From assembly GCA_017531585.1 (NCBI GenBank), contig JAFXKT010000005.1:1-43684 (forward strand): a stretch of DNA of 43,684 bases, written 5' to 3'. Below the pieces are notes generated by a model. That model saw nothing but the letters and a program-made list of their open reading frames with translations, did not search any database and was not told the origin of the DNA. Positions 30,555 to 38,784 of the stretch are shown piece after piece. Both the position numbers and the translations under genes were made by a program. Within the stretch, counting starts at the first letter, position 1; every line of letters begins with the position of its first letter. This DNA is from Candidatus Saccharimonadota bacterium. Lineage in GTDB: Bacteria > Patescibacteriota > Saccharimonadia > Saccharimonadales > Saccharimonadaceae.

Positions 30555-30670
30555 GTAATCGTATTTGTTATATAGCCATTAGCTTGCCAAAATGGAAAGT
30601 ATTAACAGATATGCCAATACTGCTAAGGTGTATTAGCTTTCCAAAATGGCAAGCTAAAGCATACGTTTTT
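30555..30670. repeat. Conserved-core double-hairpin repeat, copy C
   Basis: Same core (CAGAT-n2-GCC-n5-TGCTAAGGTGTATTA) but the arms are different: GCTTGCCAAAATGGAAAGT and AGCTTTCCAAAATGGCAAGCT. Pairing is kept although the sequence changed. Confidence 0.65.
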
Positions 30671-30694
30671 AGAGGATAGCCAGGTCAACCAAGA

Positions 30695-30724
30695 AAAATC
30701 CGCGCCCCGAAAGACGCGGAATAA
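30695..30724 (-). terminator. Terminator of the YfiH-like gene
   Basis: On the minus strand TCCGCGTC-tttcg-GGGCGCGGA is followed by TTTTTC. Confidence 0.8.
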
Positions 30725-30745
30725 TTCTGTTTGGAAGCATTCGAA

Positions 30746-31672
30746 TCAGAGACGGGCAACATCCTGAGGAACAGCGAAGACGATGTTCTGGCCGTTCGAA
30801 TTGCCAACCTGTGTACCGCTTGCCAGAAGGCTATGCTCGGTGCCGCGAAGGCTCTCGAGTCCACCCCAGGCAGTAGCGTGATCGGATACTGCAATCTGAG
30901 TTACGCCATATCTGCGTGCCAGAGAAATAGCCAGATCCTCGAGCATGAGGCGAGGCTTCTTGTCGGGCTCATAGATAACATAGCGTACAGGAAATGCATC
31001 GGCAAACTCCTGATCAACTTCGTAGATGGAAGGACTAGCACTGGGATAGAATGCAATCTGAATATCCTCAGGTTTGACTCCCCAGAGATTGTCGAAAGCA
31101 CGAACCATAGACAGGATAATATTATCATCCTCATCGCAAAGCTTTCTGGCCATGCTATGGAATACACCGTAAGCGCCGTTAGGAGCGCTCATGACACCAG
31201 TAACACAGTCTGCACTGTAGGTCACTGGCACGATGCCAGAACCAGGCTCGCAGATGATACCGTCAGCATGGAGCTGGTTTTCTCTGGAGAAGCGGTTGTA
31301 GTTTACCTTCTTGTAGGCTGTCTTGCCGGTGCCTGCGCCAAGAATACGGAGACCGTTCTTGTTTACGTAGACAACATCTGATGTGCCGTGGAAGAGCGCA
31401 GTACTAACGAAGCATTCAACATCGTAAGCACTCATGAGATTCAGCAGATTCTGCCTCTGACCAGCGAAACCATCTACGGACTCTTTGTAGAGATTGTAGT
31501 GGATATCCAGCTCGAAGTTGCCTTCGTTAGTCATAAGGCTGCCCTTGCGAGTAGTGCCGACTGCCAAGCAGCTGCTCATAGGCAGAGTCAGAGCGGTAAG
31601 CTTGAGCAAAGTATCCCTTGAAGAAAATACGTTTGTCTCCTGGATTTTCATACCAATTAATGAATTGCTCAT
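30746..31672 (-). CDS. Divergent YfiH/PgeF (DUF152) family protein
   Basis: I choose M at 31672 (MSNSLIGMK) with GGAGG 6 nt upstream. The roughly 308 residues follow the family order. FHGTSDVVYV corresponds to the family's HG-x-V. ADGIICEPGSGIVPVTYSADC corresponds to ADGLVT...TADC. YGVFHSMARKL replaces HAGWRGT, and AFYPSASPSIYEVDQEFADAF replaces GPSIGPCCYEVGEEV. The three zinc ligands (His, Cys, His) remain, but the WRG and PCCYEV motifs are changed. Family members are purine nucleoside phosphorylases/deaminases or peptidoglycan-editing factors. Altered motifs may mean a different substrate. The stop is TGA. Confidence 0.72.
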   Translation of the reverse strand: MSNSLIGMKIQETNVFSSRDTLLKLTALTLPMSSCLAVGTTRKGSLMTNEGNFELDIHYNLYKESVDGFAGQRQNLLNLMSAYDVECFVSTALFHGTSDVVYVNKNGLRILGAGTGKTAYKKVNYNRFSRENQLHADGIICEPGSGIVPVTYSADCVTGVMSAPNGAYGVFHSMARKLCDEDDNIILSMVRAFDNLWGVKPEDIQIAFYPSASPSIYEVDQEFADAFPVRYVIYEPDKKPRLMLEDLAISLARRYGVTQIAVSDHATAWGGLESLRGTEHSLLASGTQVGNSNGQNIVFAVPQDVARL

Positions 31673-31849
31673 AATAGACCTCCTTCGGTTGTAAAAACCG
31701 AGACGAAAAGATTTCCGGCTTGCCCTTTGCATAGCCGAATTTTAAACACTCGAAGGCTCAAGTGCTCAAAATCCGACTATGCGAACTCCCAAAACAGTAA
31801 AGGTGCAAAAATATTGGTTTATTATACCACAAAATAACGTTTTAGTCAA
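31673..31849 (-). promoter_or_regulatory. Promoter and structured leader of the YfiH-like gene
   Basis: TTGACT (31849-31844), 17 nt, TATAAT (31826-31821) with extended TGG. In the leader GCATAGTCGGATTTT (31782-31768) pairs fully with AAAATTCGGCTATGC (31743-31729) over 15 bp with two G-U pairs. It is capped by a CACT...AGTG hairpin. A TCGGTT/AACCGA hairpin ends next to the SD. A regulatory RNA element is likely. Confidence 0.6.
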
Positions 31850-31883
31850 TGTAGCCCCATGCTACGTCATTTCGCGCAAATAT

Positions 31884-31917
31884 GTAAAAGTTAACCTAGT
31901 TAACTTTTACACTTTTT
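31884..31917. terminator. AT-rich palindromic terminator-like repeat, copy 3
   Basis: GTAAAAGTTAAC-CTA-GTTAACTTTTAC with a following T run, directly after the pta stop. Same sequence family as 6521-6559 and 25807-25847; no iteron array is beside this copy. Confidence 0.6.
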
Positions 31918-31921
31918 GATT

Positions 31922-32683
31922 TTAGATAAGTCTTTCCAAACAGCGAGCCGTCAAAACAATATCTTCTGCAGTCGAACCACGAGACAGATCCGAGACCGGC
32001 TTCGTGAAGCCGAGAAGAATTGGGCCAGCAACCTTGGCGCCAGCAAACTGCTCAAGAGACTTATACAAGATATTACCAGCATTAATATCTGGAACGATCA
32101 AGACATTTGCCCTGCCCGCCACGTCGGAGTTTGGAGCTTTCTTGGCGCCGATACGAGGATTAATAGCCGCATCAAGCTGCATTTCGCCATCAATCTTGAT
32201 TTCTGGATGAGTTTCGCGAGTCTTCGCAATTGCTTCCTGCATCAAATCCATCGTGTTGTCTTTTCCGCCAGAACCAAAGGTAGAAAAGCTAAGCATCGCA
32301 AGACGAGGCTCTTCATCTAGGAGTTTTTCGGACGCTTCATAAACCAGCTCAATAATGCGGCACATTTGCTCGAGCGTAGGATGTTTACAAGTGGCACCAT
32401 CAGAAATGATATATTTTCTACCATCTGGAAGCTCAGCATAGAACAAACTTGTAAACAGTTTTACTTCTGGTTTTACGAGGCCAAGCTTGTCTTTCCCTGC
32501 CAAAATAACATCACGAGAAGAATAATCTATGCCAGCAACAATGCCATCAACTTCGCCACTAGCGAGCTTATCAAAAGCTTCTTCTAGGGATTGTTTTTCA
32601 AGGATCGCCTCAATATCAGTTAGTTCTGAAGCCGCCTCTTTTACGAATTCATTGTCTGCTTCTGGAAATAGTATCTTCTTCAT
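31922..32683 (-). CDS. pta: Phosphate acetyltransferase, short form
   Basis: The product has 253 residues. KKILFPEADNEFVKEAA is the family N-terminus. GIDYSSRDVILAG corresponds to the GAxxTTxDVxRAG motif, ISDGATCKHPT to SDxAxNxxP, and MLSFSTFGSGG and PDINAGNILYKSLEQFAGAKVAGPILLGFTKPVSDLSRGS are near-perfect Pta C-terminal motifs. Usual Pta is about 320-330 residues; about 70 are missing from the N-terminal part of the domain. It interconverts acetyl-CoA and acetyl phosphate, linking CoA metabolism to acetate kinase. The start overlaps the preceding stop (TAATG) with GGAG upstream. It is the last gene of a three-gene operon. Confidence 0.88.
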   Translation of the reverse strand: MKKILFPEADNEFVKEAASELTDIEAILEKQSLEEAFDKLASGEVDGIVAGIDYSSRDVILAGKDKLGLVKPEVKLFTSLFYAELPDGRKYIISDGATCKHPTLEQMCRIIELVYEASEKLLDEEPRLAMLSFSTFGSGGKDNTMDLMQEAIAKTRETHPEIKIDGEMQLDAAINPRIGAKKAPNSDVAGRANVLIVPDINAGNILYKSLEQFAGAKVAGPILLGFTKPVSDLSRGSTAEDIVLTARCLERLI

Positions 32684-33321
32684 TATTTCTCCAATTTCTT
32701 TAACTCTTCGATTAGCGAGTTTGTTTGCGTGTCGTTTAGTATATTATTATTCATCTGTTCGACGAGCGCCAGTAAGTTGTCTTTTGCTTCGGCATATTCT
32801 TGCTGAAGTTTGGAAAATTCTCCTGGGCCACAGCGGTCTTTGCAATGACTAGCACTACGCATAGCACTAGAGAGTTTCTTGATTAAGTCTTTTAATTCTT
32901 CGCTTGATTCTAGATTTAGGTTCTCGGCGATATCTGACAAACTCCGGTATTTTTCTTTAAAATCTGTGTCGCTCGTTAGGGTCGGATTTAGATCTTTTAT
33001 GATCTTATTAAACTCTGCAATTTCCATAGCTCTTGCAGACTGAACGAAGTCGTAATACTTTTCAAGTTTTGCAGCCATATCGTTATTGCCGGAATACTTT
33101 TTAAACTTCGCGATTTCGTCTTTTAATTTTGCCTCGGAGGCGAGTGCGTTATCTATATTTCCAGAGCGTATCTCTGCGCTTTGATTCACAATGATACTGT
33201 ATAGATTCTCGGCGGATTCCTGTGTTTTTCTCTTAAAGAAGTTGGCCTTGGCGGCGTTTAGGCCAAGAATTTCTAGGGCGGCGAAGGCAAAGATAAGAAC
33301 TGCGCATATTATCTTTCTCAT
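32683..33321 (-). CDS. Secreted or anchored coiled-coil protein, unrecognised
   Basis: The product has 212 residues. Residues 4-22 (IICAVLIFAFAALEILGLNA) form a signal anchor. The rest is charged helix with heptad-like leucines, three cysteines near the middle (CKDRCGPGEF region), and no enzyme motif. Its start overlaps the acyltransferase stop (ATGA) with GGAGG upstream, so it is coupled to that envelope gene. An envelope-associated role is inferred from context. Confidence 0.72.
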   Translation of the reverse strand: MRKIICAVLIFAFAALEILGLNAAKANFFKRKTQESAENLYSIIVNQSAEIRSGNIDNALASEAKLKDEIAKFKKYSGNNDMAAKLEKYYDFVQSARAMEIAEFNKIIKDLNPTLTSDTDFKEKYRSLSDIAENLNLESSEELKDLIKKLSSAMRSASHCKDRCGPGEFSKLQQEYAEAKDNLLALVEQMNNNILNDTQTNSLIEELKKLEK

Positions 33322-35084
33322 AGTATGCCTCCAGTCTGGTCGATTGAGTTATAGATTAGGTTTGCGTAGGCTTCACGGCCTTCGGGGTTCAGATGGATAT
33401 GATCGTCATAAAGCAAGCTCATGTCACTAATTGCGACTTCCCACCAGTCGGCATAGTAGACGTTATCATGAGAGTTGGCAAAATCCTTGATGGCAGCGTT
33501 TTGAGTTTCGCGCGGTTGTAGTTCGCCAGCATAGCCAGTCACAAAGATTACACGCGAGCCACGGGCAGCATCTACAATCTCTTGCATAATTCCATCCGTA
33601 AAAATGCGCTCATTGGTGGTCAAGCTCACAATAACAATTGGCGGAACATCACCACTGGCGGCCACTGTATCGAGGATAGTATGCGCCTTCTCGATACCGC
33701 GCGATTCTTCAGCGTCAACATAAACATCCATAATCTTGGATTCCAGAGCAGCTTTGGCGCCGAGAGTAACAGAATCACCAATAACCAACACACTTGCATC
33801 ATTTGGACTAACCGAGGCAAGATTAACCGGCTCATCTTGAGCAGCAGACTCTTTGGCGGTCTTTGCGAGAGCTTCCATCTCGGTAGTAATTTTATCTAGT
33901 CTTGGAGTTTGGAGGTAGTTTACGGAAACCGTTACTGACTTGTCGCTTTTTGCCTCCCTAATTTCATCCATAATATTGGAGCTGAGCGGAGTCAAAATGA
34001 GCGCAATCGCACTTAGTAGCGCAGGCATCGGCAGAGCCGCAAGCCTTGTCTTGATATTGCGGTTCAAGATAAAGCCTGTCAAAACAGATAGGACCAGACT
34101 CAAAATTAGAGTTATAACAAAGTTTGTAGCCTGATTAATACCGAAGATTCTCGGGAGTAGTAACATCAGTGGCCAGTGATATAGATAGATACCGAAGGCA
34201 TATTTGCCCAAGAACTCTAGCGGGCGCATGATTTTGAGTGCGCTCGTCCTGGTCTTCTGGAGATACAGAATAGAATCAATTAGACTCAAGCTTAGGATTG
34301 CTGTCAGTTGCAAAAAGCCAGCAGTTGCCCGCTCGTAAGTTACCGAGAACGAGAACAGAATCAGCGCAGCCGAAGAGACGGAAAGAAACAAAAGTGCCGG
34401 TAGGCGGCGATGCCTTTTGGATATAGGGCGGAGCTGGCGCCATGCAGCCAAAGCTACGCCGCCAAAGAAAGCGAAAGCCTGCGTATCTGGAGCAAAGTAC
34501 GCCCTGTCGCGCATTTCAAAAATCGTTCCGTAAGCATACATAAGCCCAGCAGACAAAAGCGAGAGTGCCGTAGAATAGGTCAAACAGAGACGGAGACCGT
34601 TCTTGCGGCTAACTTTGCGCATCGCAAGATAAATAAAGAACGGCAAGATTAGACAGAGCTGGAATTCTAGCGCAAGAAACCAAGTATGCTCGAAGAGGTT
34701 TGGCGAAATAGTTTCTTCATACGAAGCGCCAGAGATTAGCTCAAAGATGTTAGTCGAGAACGTTAGCGCAGCTAGCGTATCTTTTTGAAGGCCGACCAGC
34801 AATTCTTTTGGCGAAAAGAGCGCGAAGCTTAGACTAATCAAAACGCAGGCTAGTAGCGGCGGCCAGAGCTTAAAGAAGCGCTTTTTAACAAAGCTTAGTG
34901 GAGACTTTTGTTTCTCTTGGTAAGATTTGGATAAGAGTTTAGTTCCGAGCAGATATCCAGACAACGCAAAAAAGATCTCAATCGCAAGAAAGCCGCCCGG
35001 CATGAAGCTTCGAAAAAAGTGATAAATCACGATTAGGATAATCGCGAAAAACCGAAGCATGTTTAACCCAACTATCCACTGCAT
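33318..35084 (-). CDS. OatA-type acyltransferase-3/SGNH protein
   Basis: The product has 588 residues. An integral membrane acyltransferase-3 domain (about 1-360, about ten helices) has RFFAIILIVIYHF and EIFFALSGYLL near the N-terminus. An extracytoplasmic SGNH-hydrolase-like domain (about 420-588) has VLVIGDSVTLGAKAAL (block I, GDS) and YDDHIHLNPEGREAY (block V, D-x-x-H). This is the peptidoglycan O-acetyltransferase layout: acetyl groups cross the membrane and are transferred to muramic acid or other glycans. Transcription looks leaderless: TATAAT ends 6 nt before ATG. It starts an operon with a coiled-coil envelope protein and pta. Confidence 0.9.
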   Translation of the reverse strand: MQWIVGLNMLRFFAIILIVIYHFFRSFMPGGFLAIEIFFALSGYLLGTKLLSKSYQEKQKSPLSFVKKRFFKLWPPLLACVLISLSFALFSPKELLVGLQKDTLAALTFSTNIFELISGASYEETISPNLFEHTWFLALEFQLCLILPFFIYLAMRKVSRKNGLRLCLTYSTALSLLSAGLMYAYGTIFEMRDRAYFAPDTQAFAFFGGVALAAWRQLRPISKRHRRLPALLFLSVSSAALILFSFSVTYERATAGFLQLTAILSLSLIDSILYLQKTRTSALKIMRPLEFLGKYAFGIYLYHWPLMLLLPRIFGINQATNFVITLILSLVLSVLTGFILNRNIKTRLAALPMPALLSAIALILTPLSSNIMDEIREAKSDKSVTVSVNYLQTPRLDKITTEMEALAKTAKESAAQDEPVNLASVSPNDASVLVIGDSVTLGAKAALESKIMDVYVDAEESRGIEKAHTILDTVAASGDVPPIVIVSLTTNERIFTDGIMQEIVDAARGSRVIFVTGYAGELQPRETQNAAIKDFANSHDNVYYADWWEVAISDMSLLYDDHIHLNPEGREAYANLIYNSIDQTGGIL

Positions 35085-35127
35085 AGTTTAATTATACGAG
35101 TTTTAATCTGTTTTAAGCTAGAGTTAT

Positions 35128-36483
35128 CTAGTATGGCAGCAAAGACTGATACCAGAGCTGCAATTCTTCAAGCAAGAAGCTGTCTTTCCCCTCTTTGGCA
35201 AGCTGTTGAATCGCCTTGATATAGTCGTTCTGGCGAGCCTTAATGCGAGACATACGGTATTCTTCCCACTTCTTATGCTCGGTTTCATCAAGAATATCTT
35301 CGAAGTTGCGAGCTTTGTAGTGAATAAGAAGTTCCGGCAGGCGCTCGTCGTCAAAATCCGGATGGAAGTTACGGAGGTCGGCTTTAGTAGCGCGACGAGT
35401 CGCAATACAAGTTCGACGGTCACGATCGTTCAGGAATCCATCATAGAGAGCCGATTCGCTATCGATAGCTGGTGGAAATTCTGGACGTTCCTCGTTCTCG
35501 GTGCGCATGCGCTCGATAAAATCTGGGTGCGCAAGGAGACTAGCCTTGTTCTTCTCGATAGTTTCCTGAGTCAGTTTAATCTTGCTCCAGCCATCAGCCT
35601 GAGTTAAGACTCCTAGTGGCGAGACTGCTGGACAGCGATTATATTTCATCTCTTTTACGATAGGATAGAAGCTCTTGCGGTCGGAATCTGCTAGTAACTC
35701 GTCAAGATTGTATCTGAGGTCAAAAACCAAAACACCGCTGTTCTTGGTTGGAGCGATTGGGAATGCGACGGTTGTTTTATTAAACTCGCTAGAATAGCGA
35801 CCGCAGGAATAGACAAAAGGTTGTGGACGCTCAAGGTTTACAAGGTTTTGAACCTCACGCTTGTCTCGCATCTTGAAAAGATACTCGTAGAGCTGAGGCT
35901 GCTTTTCCTTGATAAGGCGAGTTACGTCAATAAGGGCGTTCACATCAGACAAAGCGTCATGGGCGGCTTCGTGCGAGATGCCATTGAGCTTCGTAATAAG
36001 TTCGAGACGGTTGGTCGCCTTACCTTCTGGAGTTACTGGCCAGTTAATACCTTCTGGACGAAGAGCGCGAGTCAGGCGGACAACGTCGAGTAAATCCCAA
36101 CGACTGCGGCCGTCGCGCCACTCAAACTCGTAAGGGTCATAAAAGTTACGCCAGAAAGTCGCGCGCATAAATTCATCATCAAAGCGAACAGAGTTGTAGC
36201 CAGTAGCTATCGTGCCCTCGGTAAAGATTTCTTCACTGACATATTTACAGAATTCTGCCTCGGTTAAGCCATCAAGCTGAGTAGACTGAGGGGTGATCTT
36301 GGTTACCATGATAGCCTGTGGACTTGGTAAGGTATCATTACAGAGCTTTACAAGGAGGTTTACCGGGTCGCCAATTGGCTCGAGGTCCATGTTGGTTCTC
36401 TGGCCGGCAAACTGCATAATTCGGTCTTCTCGAGGATTTAGTCCAGAAGTCTCAAGGTCGTAAAAGAAAAAAGTCTGTTCCAT
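35128..36483 (-). CDS. sbcB: Exodeoxyribonuclease I
   Basis: The product has 451 residues. The DEDDh exonuclease domain has FFYDLETSGLNPREDRIMQFAG (Exo I motif with D and E) and GYNSVRFDDEFMRATFWRNFYDPY (Exo II). HEAAHDALSDVNALIDVTRLI supplies the catalytic H and final D. The RNase-T-like core is followed by the SH3-like and helical domains characteristic of ExoI (about 200-451). It degrades single-stranded DNA 3' to 5' in recombination and mismatch repair. Transcription is leaderless: TATAGT ends 6 nt before ATG. Confidence 0.93.
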   Translation of the reverse strand: MEQTFFFYDLETSGLNPREDRIMQFAGQRTNMDLEPIGDPVNLLVKLCNDTLPSPQAIMVTKITPQSTQLDGLTEAEFCKYVSEEIFTEGTIATGYNSVRFDDEFMRATFWRNFYDPYEFEWRDGRSRWDLLDVVRLTRALRPEGINWPVTPEGKATNRLELITKLNGISHEAAHDALSDVNALIDVTRLIKEKQPQLYEYLFKMRDKREVQNLVNLERPQPFVYSCGRYSSEFNKTTVAFPIAPTKNSGVLVFDLRYNLDELLADSDRKSFYPIVKEMKYNRCPAVSPLGVLTQADGWSKIKLTQETIEKNKASLLAHPDFIERMRTENEERPEFPPAIDSESALYDGFLNDRDRRTCIATRRATKADLRNFHPDFDDERLPELLIHYKARNFEDILDETEHKKWEEYRMSRIKARQNDYIKAIQQLAKEGKDSFLLEELQLWYQSLLPY

Positions 36484-36506
36484 ACCTCTACTATATCACG
36501 AGCAAT

Positions 36507-36536
36507 AAAAAGGGGCCGGCTACTGCCGACCCCACA
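36507..36536 (-). terminator. Terminator of the membrane-protein gene
   Basis: On the minus strand GGGGTCGGC-AGTA-GCCGGCCCC followed by TTTTTATT, after the stop at 36568. Confidence 0.85.
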
Positions 36537-36567
36537 TGGAGAAGTTTGAAGCAAGTGAGACTATTAC

Positions 36568-37317
36568 TTATTTTGCACGACGCATTCTTTCTTTGTTTGT
36601 CGTCATGCTGATTTTTCTGCCGCGGATCTTGTCGATCTTGTCGACTTCGTGCTGAGCAAGCTCCGCCTGCAGAGTTTCGTAACGATAATACCTCTCGGCA
36701 CGCTCGTTACGATCTCTTTCCTGTTTCTGCTGGGCCTTCTGTGCTGCAATAGTGGCGGCGTAACTGCGACCTCTCTTCGTGAGAGAGAATACAATGTCGC
36801 TAATGCCGCAGCGCTGAGACACCTTGAGTTTGTCTGCATGTCTGTCGTTGTAGTGAAGCTTTACGGCAACCACTACTAGCTGAACAAGACGCGTATAAAC
36901 CCACATTACGGTGACACAGGCCATAATTCCGACGATATCAGCAAACAGCACCATGAAGTAGCCAACCCACTCGCCAAAGATGTTAAGCATCAGCTGAGTG
37001 AGGCCGGCATGACAGAAACGATAAAGAAGAAAAGCCTCGAGACCGCCAAAGACAAGAGCCAGAGAATAATCTGCGCTGGCCGAAGGCATCACGAGAGATC
37101 TTCCAGACGGAGTGTAATCTCTGTCGAGCATGTCGCAGAGGGTTCTTGCCTTGCGAGCTCTGACGATCACATTCTTTCTGGATCTCGTGCTACCGATACG
37201 GGTGATTCTTGCGACGATAATGAGAATCGTAGCAAGCAGAATGGCGGTTCCGATGATAACCTCGCTATCCAGCGAGGCCGAAAACTCGTGGTAATAAGGA
37301 TTGGTATTCAATCCCAT
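36568..37317 (-). CDS. Multi-span membrane protein with charged C-terminal helix, unrecognised
   Basis: I choose M at 37317 (MGLNTNPYYHEF) with AAAGGAAG directly upstream; a longer frame to 37446 crosses the promoter. The roughly 249-residue product has a transmembrane helix at about 17-37, two or three more at about 85-165 (including MVLFADIVGIMACVTVMWVYTRLVQLVVVAV), and a basic coiled tail of about 70 residues rich in Gln, Arg and Lys. No known family. Its isolated promoter with perfect boxes and a hairpin leader resembles the other lineage-specific genes here. Confidence 0.7.
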   Translation of the reverse strand: MGLNTNPYYHEFSASLDSEVIIGTAILLATILIIVARITRIGSTRSRKNVIVRARKARTLCDMLDRDYTPSGRSLVMPSASADYSLALVFGGLEAFLLYRFCHAGLTQLMLNIFGEWVGYFMVLFADIVGIMACVTVMWVYTRLVQLVVVAVKLHYNDRHADKLKVSQRCGISDIVFSLTKRGRSYAATIAAQKAQQKQERDRNERAERYYRYETLQAELAQHEVDKIDKIRGRKISMTTNKERMRRAK

Positions 37318-37446
37318 CACTTCCTTTCTTTTGTTTGGAGTCATTGACTCCATTGGGCAAATTAATGAACATTTTGGCTTCGCACTTCTCCCAAAGAAGA
37401 CCAAAAACAGTATATAGATTATACCATAAGGGGTGTAAAATGTCAA
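37318..37446 (-). promoter_or_regulatory. Promoter and leader of the membrane-protein gene
   Basis: TTGACA (37446-37441), 17 nt, TATAAT (37423-37418) with extended TGG: a perfect promoter. The leader of about 95 nt contains the palindrome TGGAGTCA-A-TGACTCCA shortly before the SD. The stretch 37447-37605 beyond it holds nothing I recognise. Confidence 0.7.
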
Positions 37447-37608
37447 TAAAGAGCCTTGGGCGTTAGCGCTTTCTTCGTTTTAGTTAAGGAGATTCTTATT
37501 TGGATTCACGATTGGCTTGCCAAGATTTTTCTCGATATCTATTTTATCCTCCACTTTTTATTTTGGGGCTATTCTATAACATGAAAAGTTTTAGGCAAAG
37601 AAAAATCT

Positions 37609-37635
37609 CCCGCTTTAGCAGGAGATTGATTGAGT
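37609..37635 (-). terminator. Terminator of the HNH-repeat gene
   Basis: On the minus strand AATCTCCTGC-TAAA-GCGGGAGATT followed by TTTCTTT. Confidence 0.85.
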
Positions 37636-37643
37636 TCGCGCCA

Positions 37644-38642
37644 TTACTCGCCATCTAGCAACCCATTCTGTTTCAGTGCCTCCATCCAGGTTTTATACCT
37701 ATAGAGGACCGTACTCAGACTGGGTGAGCCGCCAGGACAAAGTCGCTTATACTCATTTCGCGAGGGTGCATGTCCGACCTTATCGGCCACGGCCACCAGA
37801 GCTTCCCGAATTTCTTCGTCAGAATACTTTTCTTCGAACACTACTCGGTGGTCCTTGGACTTCGCATCGTAATCTTCGAAGCCGGCAGCTTTCAGAGCTA
37901 GCGGCCAAGAACCATACCTTATGCGCAGCGTTTTATCGTTCGGCATATCAGGCTCATGATACTTGACATATTCCTTAAGCGACGGAGTATGACCGAGTTT
38001 TTCTACCATGACGCGCAGACACTTAGCTACTTCTTCGTCCGAGTACCTGTGCCCCGAATGGCTACACTTGCAGGGTTTAAGGCCAGCAGCCTTTAGAGCA
38101 TCAGCCCAAGGGTCGAAGTTGCGCGATATTGCTTTTTCGCTAGGCATGTCTTTTATCCTATTCGCTTTGTACTCGCTTTTGGTTGGAGAGTGGCCAAGTT
38201 TTCTCGCGATTTCTTGCAGAGCTTTTATGATTCGCTCGCATTCAATCTTGTTCGAATTACGCTCAGGTAATCCTGCAGCCTCTATGGCATATTCCCACCT
38301 GCCGCCAAAGCGCTCAGAAACCGTAGTCGAGCAAGCCATATGCGGACGACGCAAAGCATTATATTCTGCAACGCTTGGCGTATGCCCTACGACACGAGCA
38401 ATTTCTCGTAGATGCTCCAATATCTCCCCGTCCGTGAGAAAATTTGGGTTTTGCCCTGGATCTTTCGGGTTGATTCCTGCAGCAATTAAAGCTTCCTTCC
38501 AACCACCAAAACGTCTAGCGATACTATTTGCGATCGGCTCAGAGTCATAGCGATGTTTGTCATATTCTCGCCTAAGCGGACGTCTGCCAAGGATTGCTAC
38601 CACTCTGCGAAGACTCGCAAAAATTTCTTCGTCTGAATGCAT
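37644..38642 (-). CDS. Array of five homing-endonuclease-associated (HNH-associated) repeats
   Basis: The start is uncertain: ATG at 38642 (MHSDEEIF...), or a TTG/GTG up to 24 nt earlier nearer the AGAGAGG. The roughly 332 residues are five repeats of about 60. Each has a helix EEI-x2-L-x5, then LG-HTPS-x2-EY, a P-S/N-x3-T turn and RFG-W-x2-AL-x-AAG. The repeats start near residues 3, 69, 137, 202 and 274. This matches the DNA-binding repeat found beside HNH homing nucleases, but no nuclease domain is present. It is probably a sequence-specific DNA-binding protein; CPR genomes often carry such arrays. A TTGACA-based promoter lies about 80 nt upstream. Confidence 0.8.
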   Translation of the reverse strand: MHSDEEIFASLRRVVAILGRRPLRREYDKHRYDSEPIANSIARRFGGWKEALIAAGINPKDPGQNPNFLTDGEILEHLREIARVVGHTPSVAEYNALRRPHMACSTTVSERFGGRWEYAIEAAGLPERNSNKIECERIIKALQEIARKLGHSPTKSEYKANRIKDMPSEKAISRNFDPWADALKAAGLKPCKCSHSGHRYSDEEVAKCLRVMVEKLGHTPSLKEYVKYHEPDMPNDKTLRIRYGSWPLALKAAGFEDYDAKSKDHRVVFEEKYSDEEIREALVAVADKVGHAPSRNEYKRLCPGGSPSLSTVLYRYKTWMEALKQNGLLDGE

Positions 38643-38740
38643 TTTGCGTATTGGCAATAATAACACCTCTCTTTCTAAAGAACTTTACGGATTGCGTATG
38701 TGTTTATATAGTAACATATTTTGCGGTTTTGTCAATTACA

Positions 38741-38775
38741 CAAAAAGAACCCCACCTTTTCGATGGGATTCTTTC
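38741..38775 (-). terminator. Terminator of the FKBP gene
   Basis: On the minus strand AGAATCCCA-tcgaaaagg-TGGGGTTCT followed by TTTTTG. Confidence 0.8.
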
Positions 38776-38784
38776 TGGAGTTTT

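Noticed and set aside
30746-30748. UGA recoded as an amino acid
   Set aside because: UGA ends the YfiH-like gene just before a terminator, and also ends the acyltransferase gene in a standard ATGA overlap.
37510-37600. 24-codon GTG-started ORF on the minus strand after a GGAGG-like stretch
   Set aside because: Too short, with no promoter and no independent support; it may be a gene remnant but cannot be shown.
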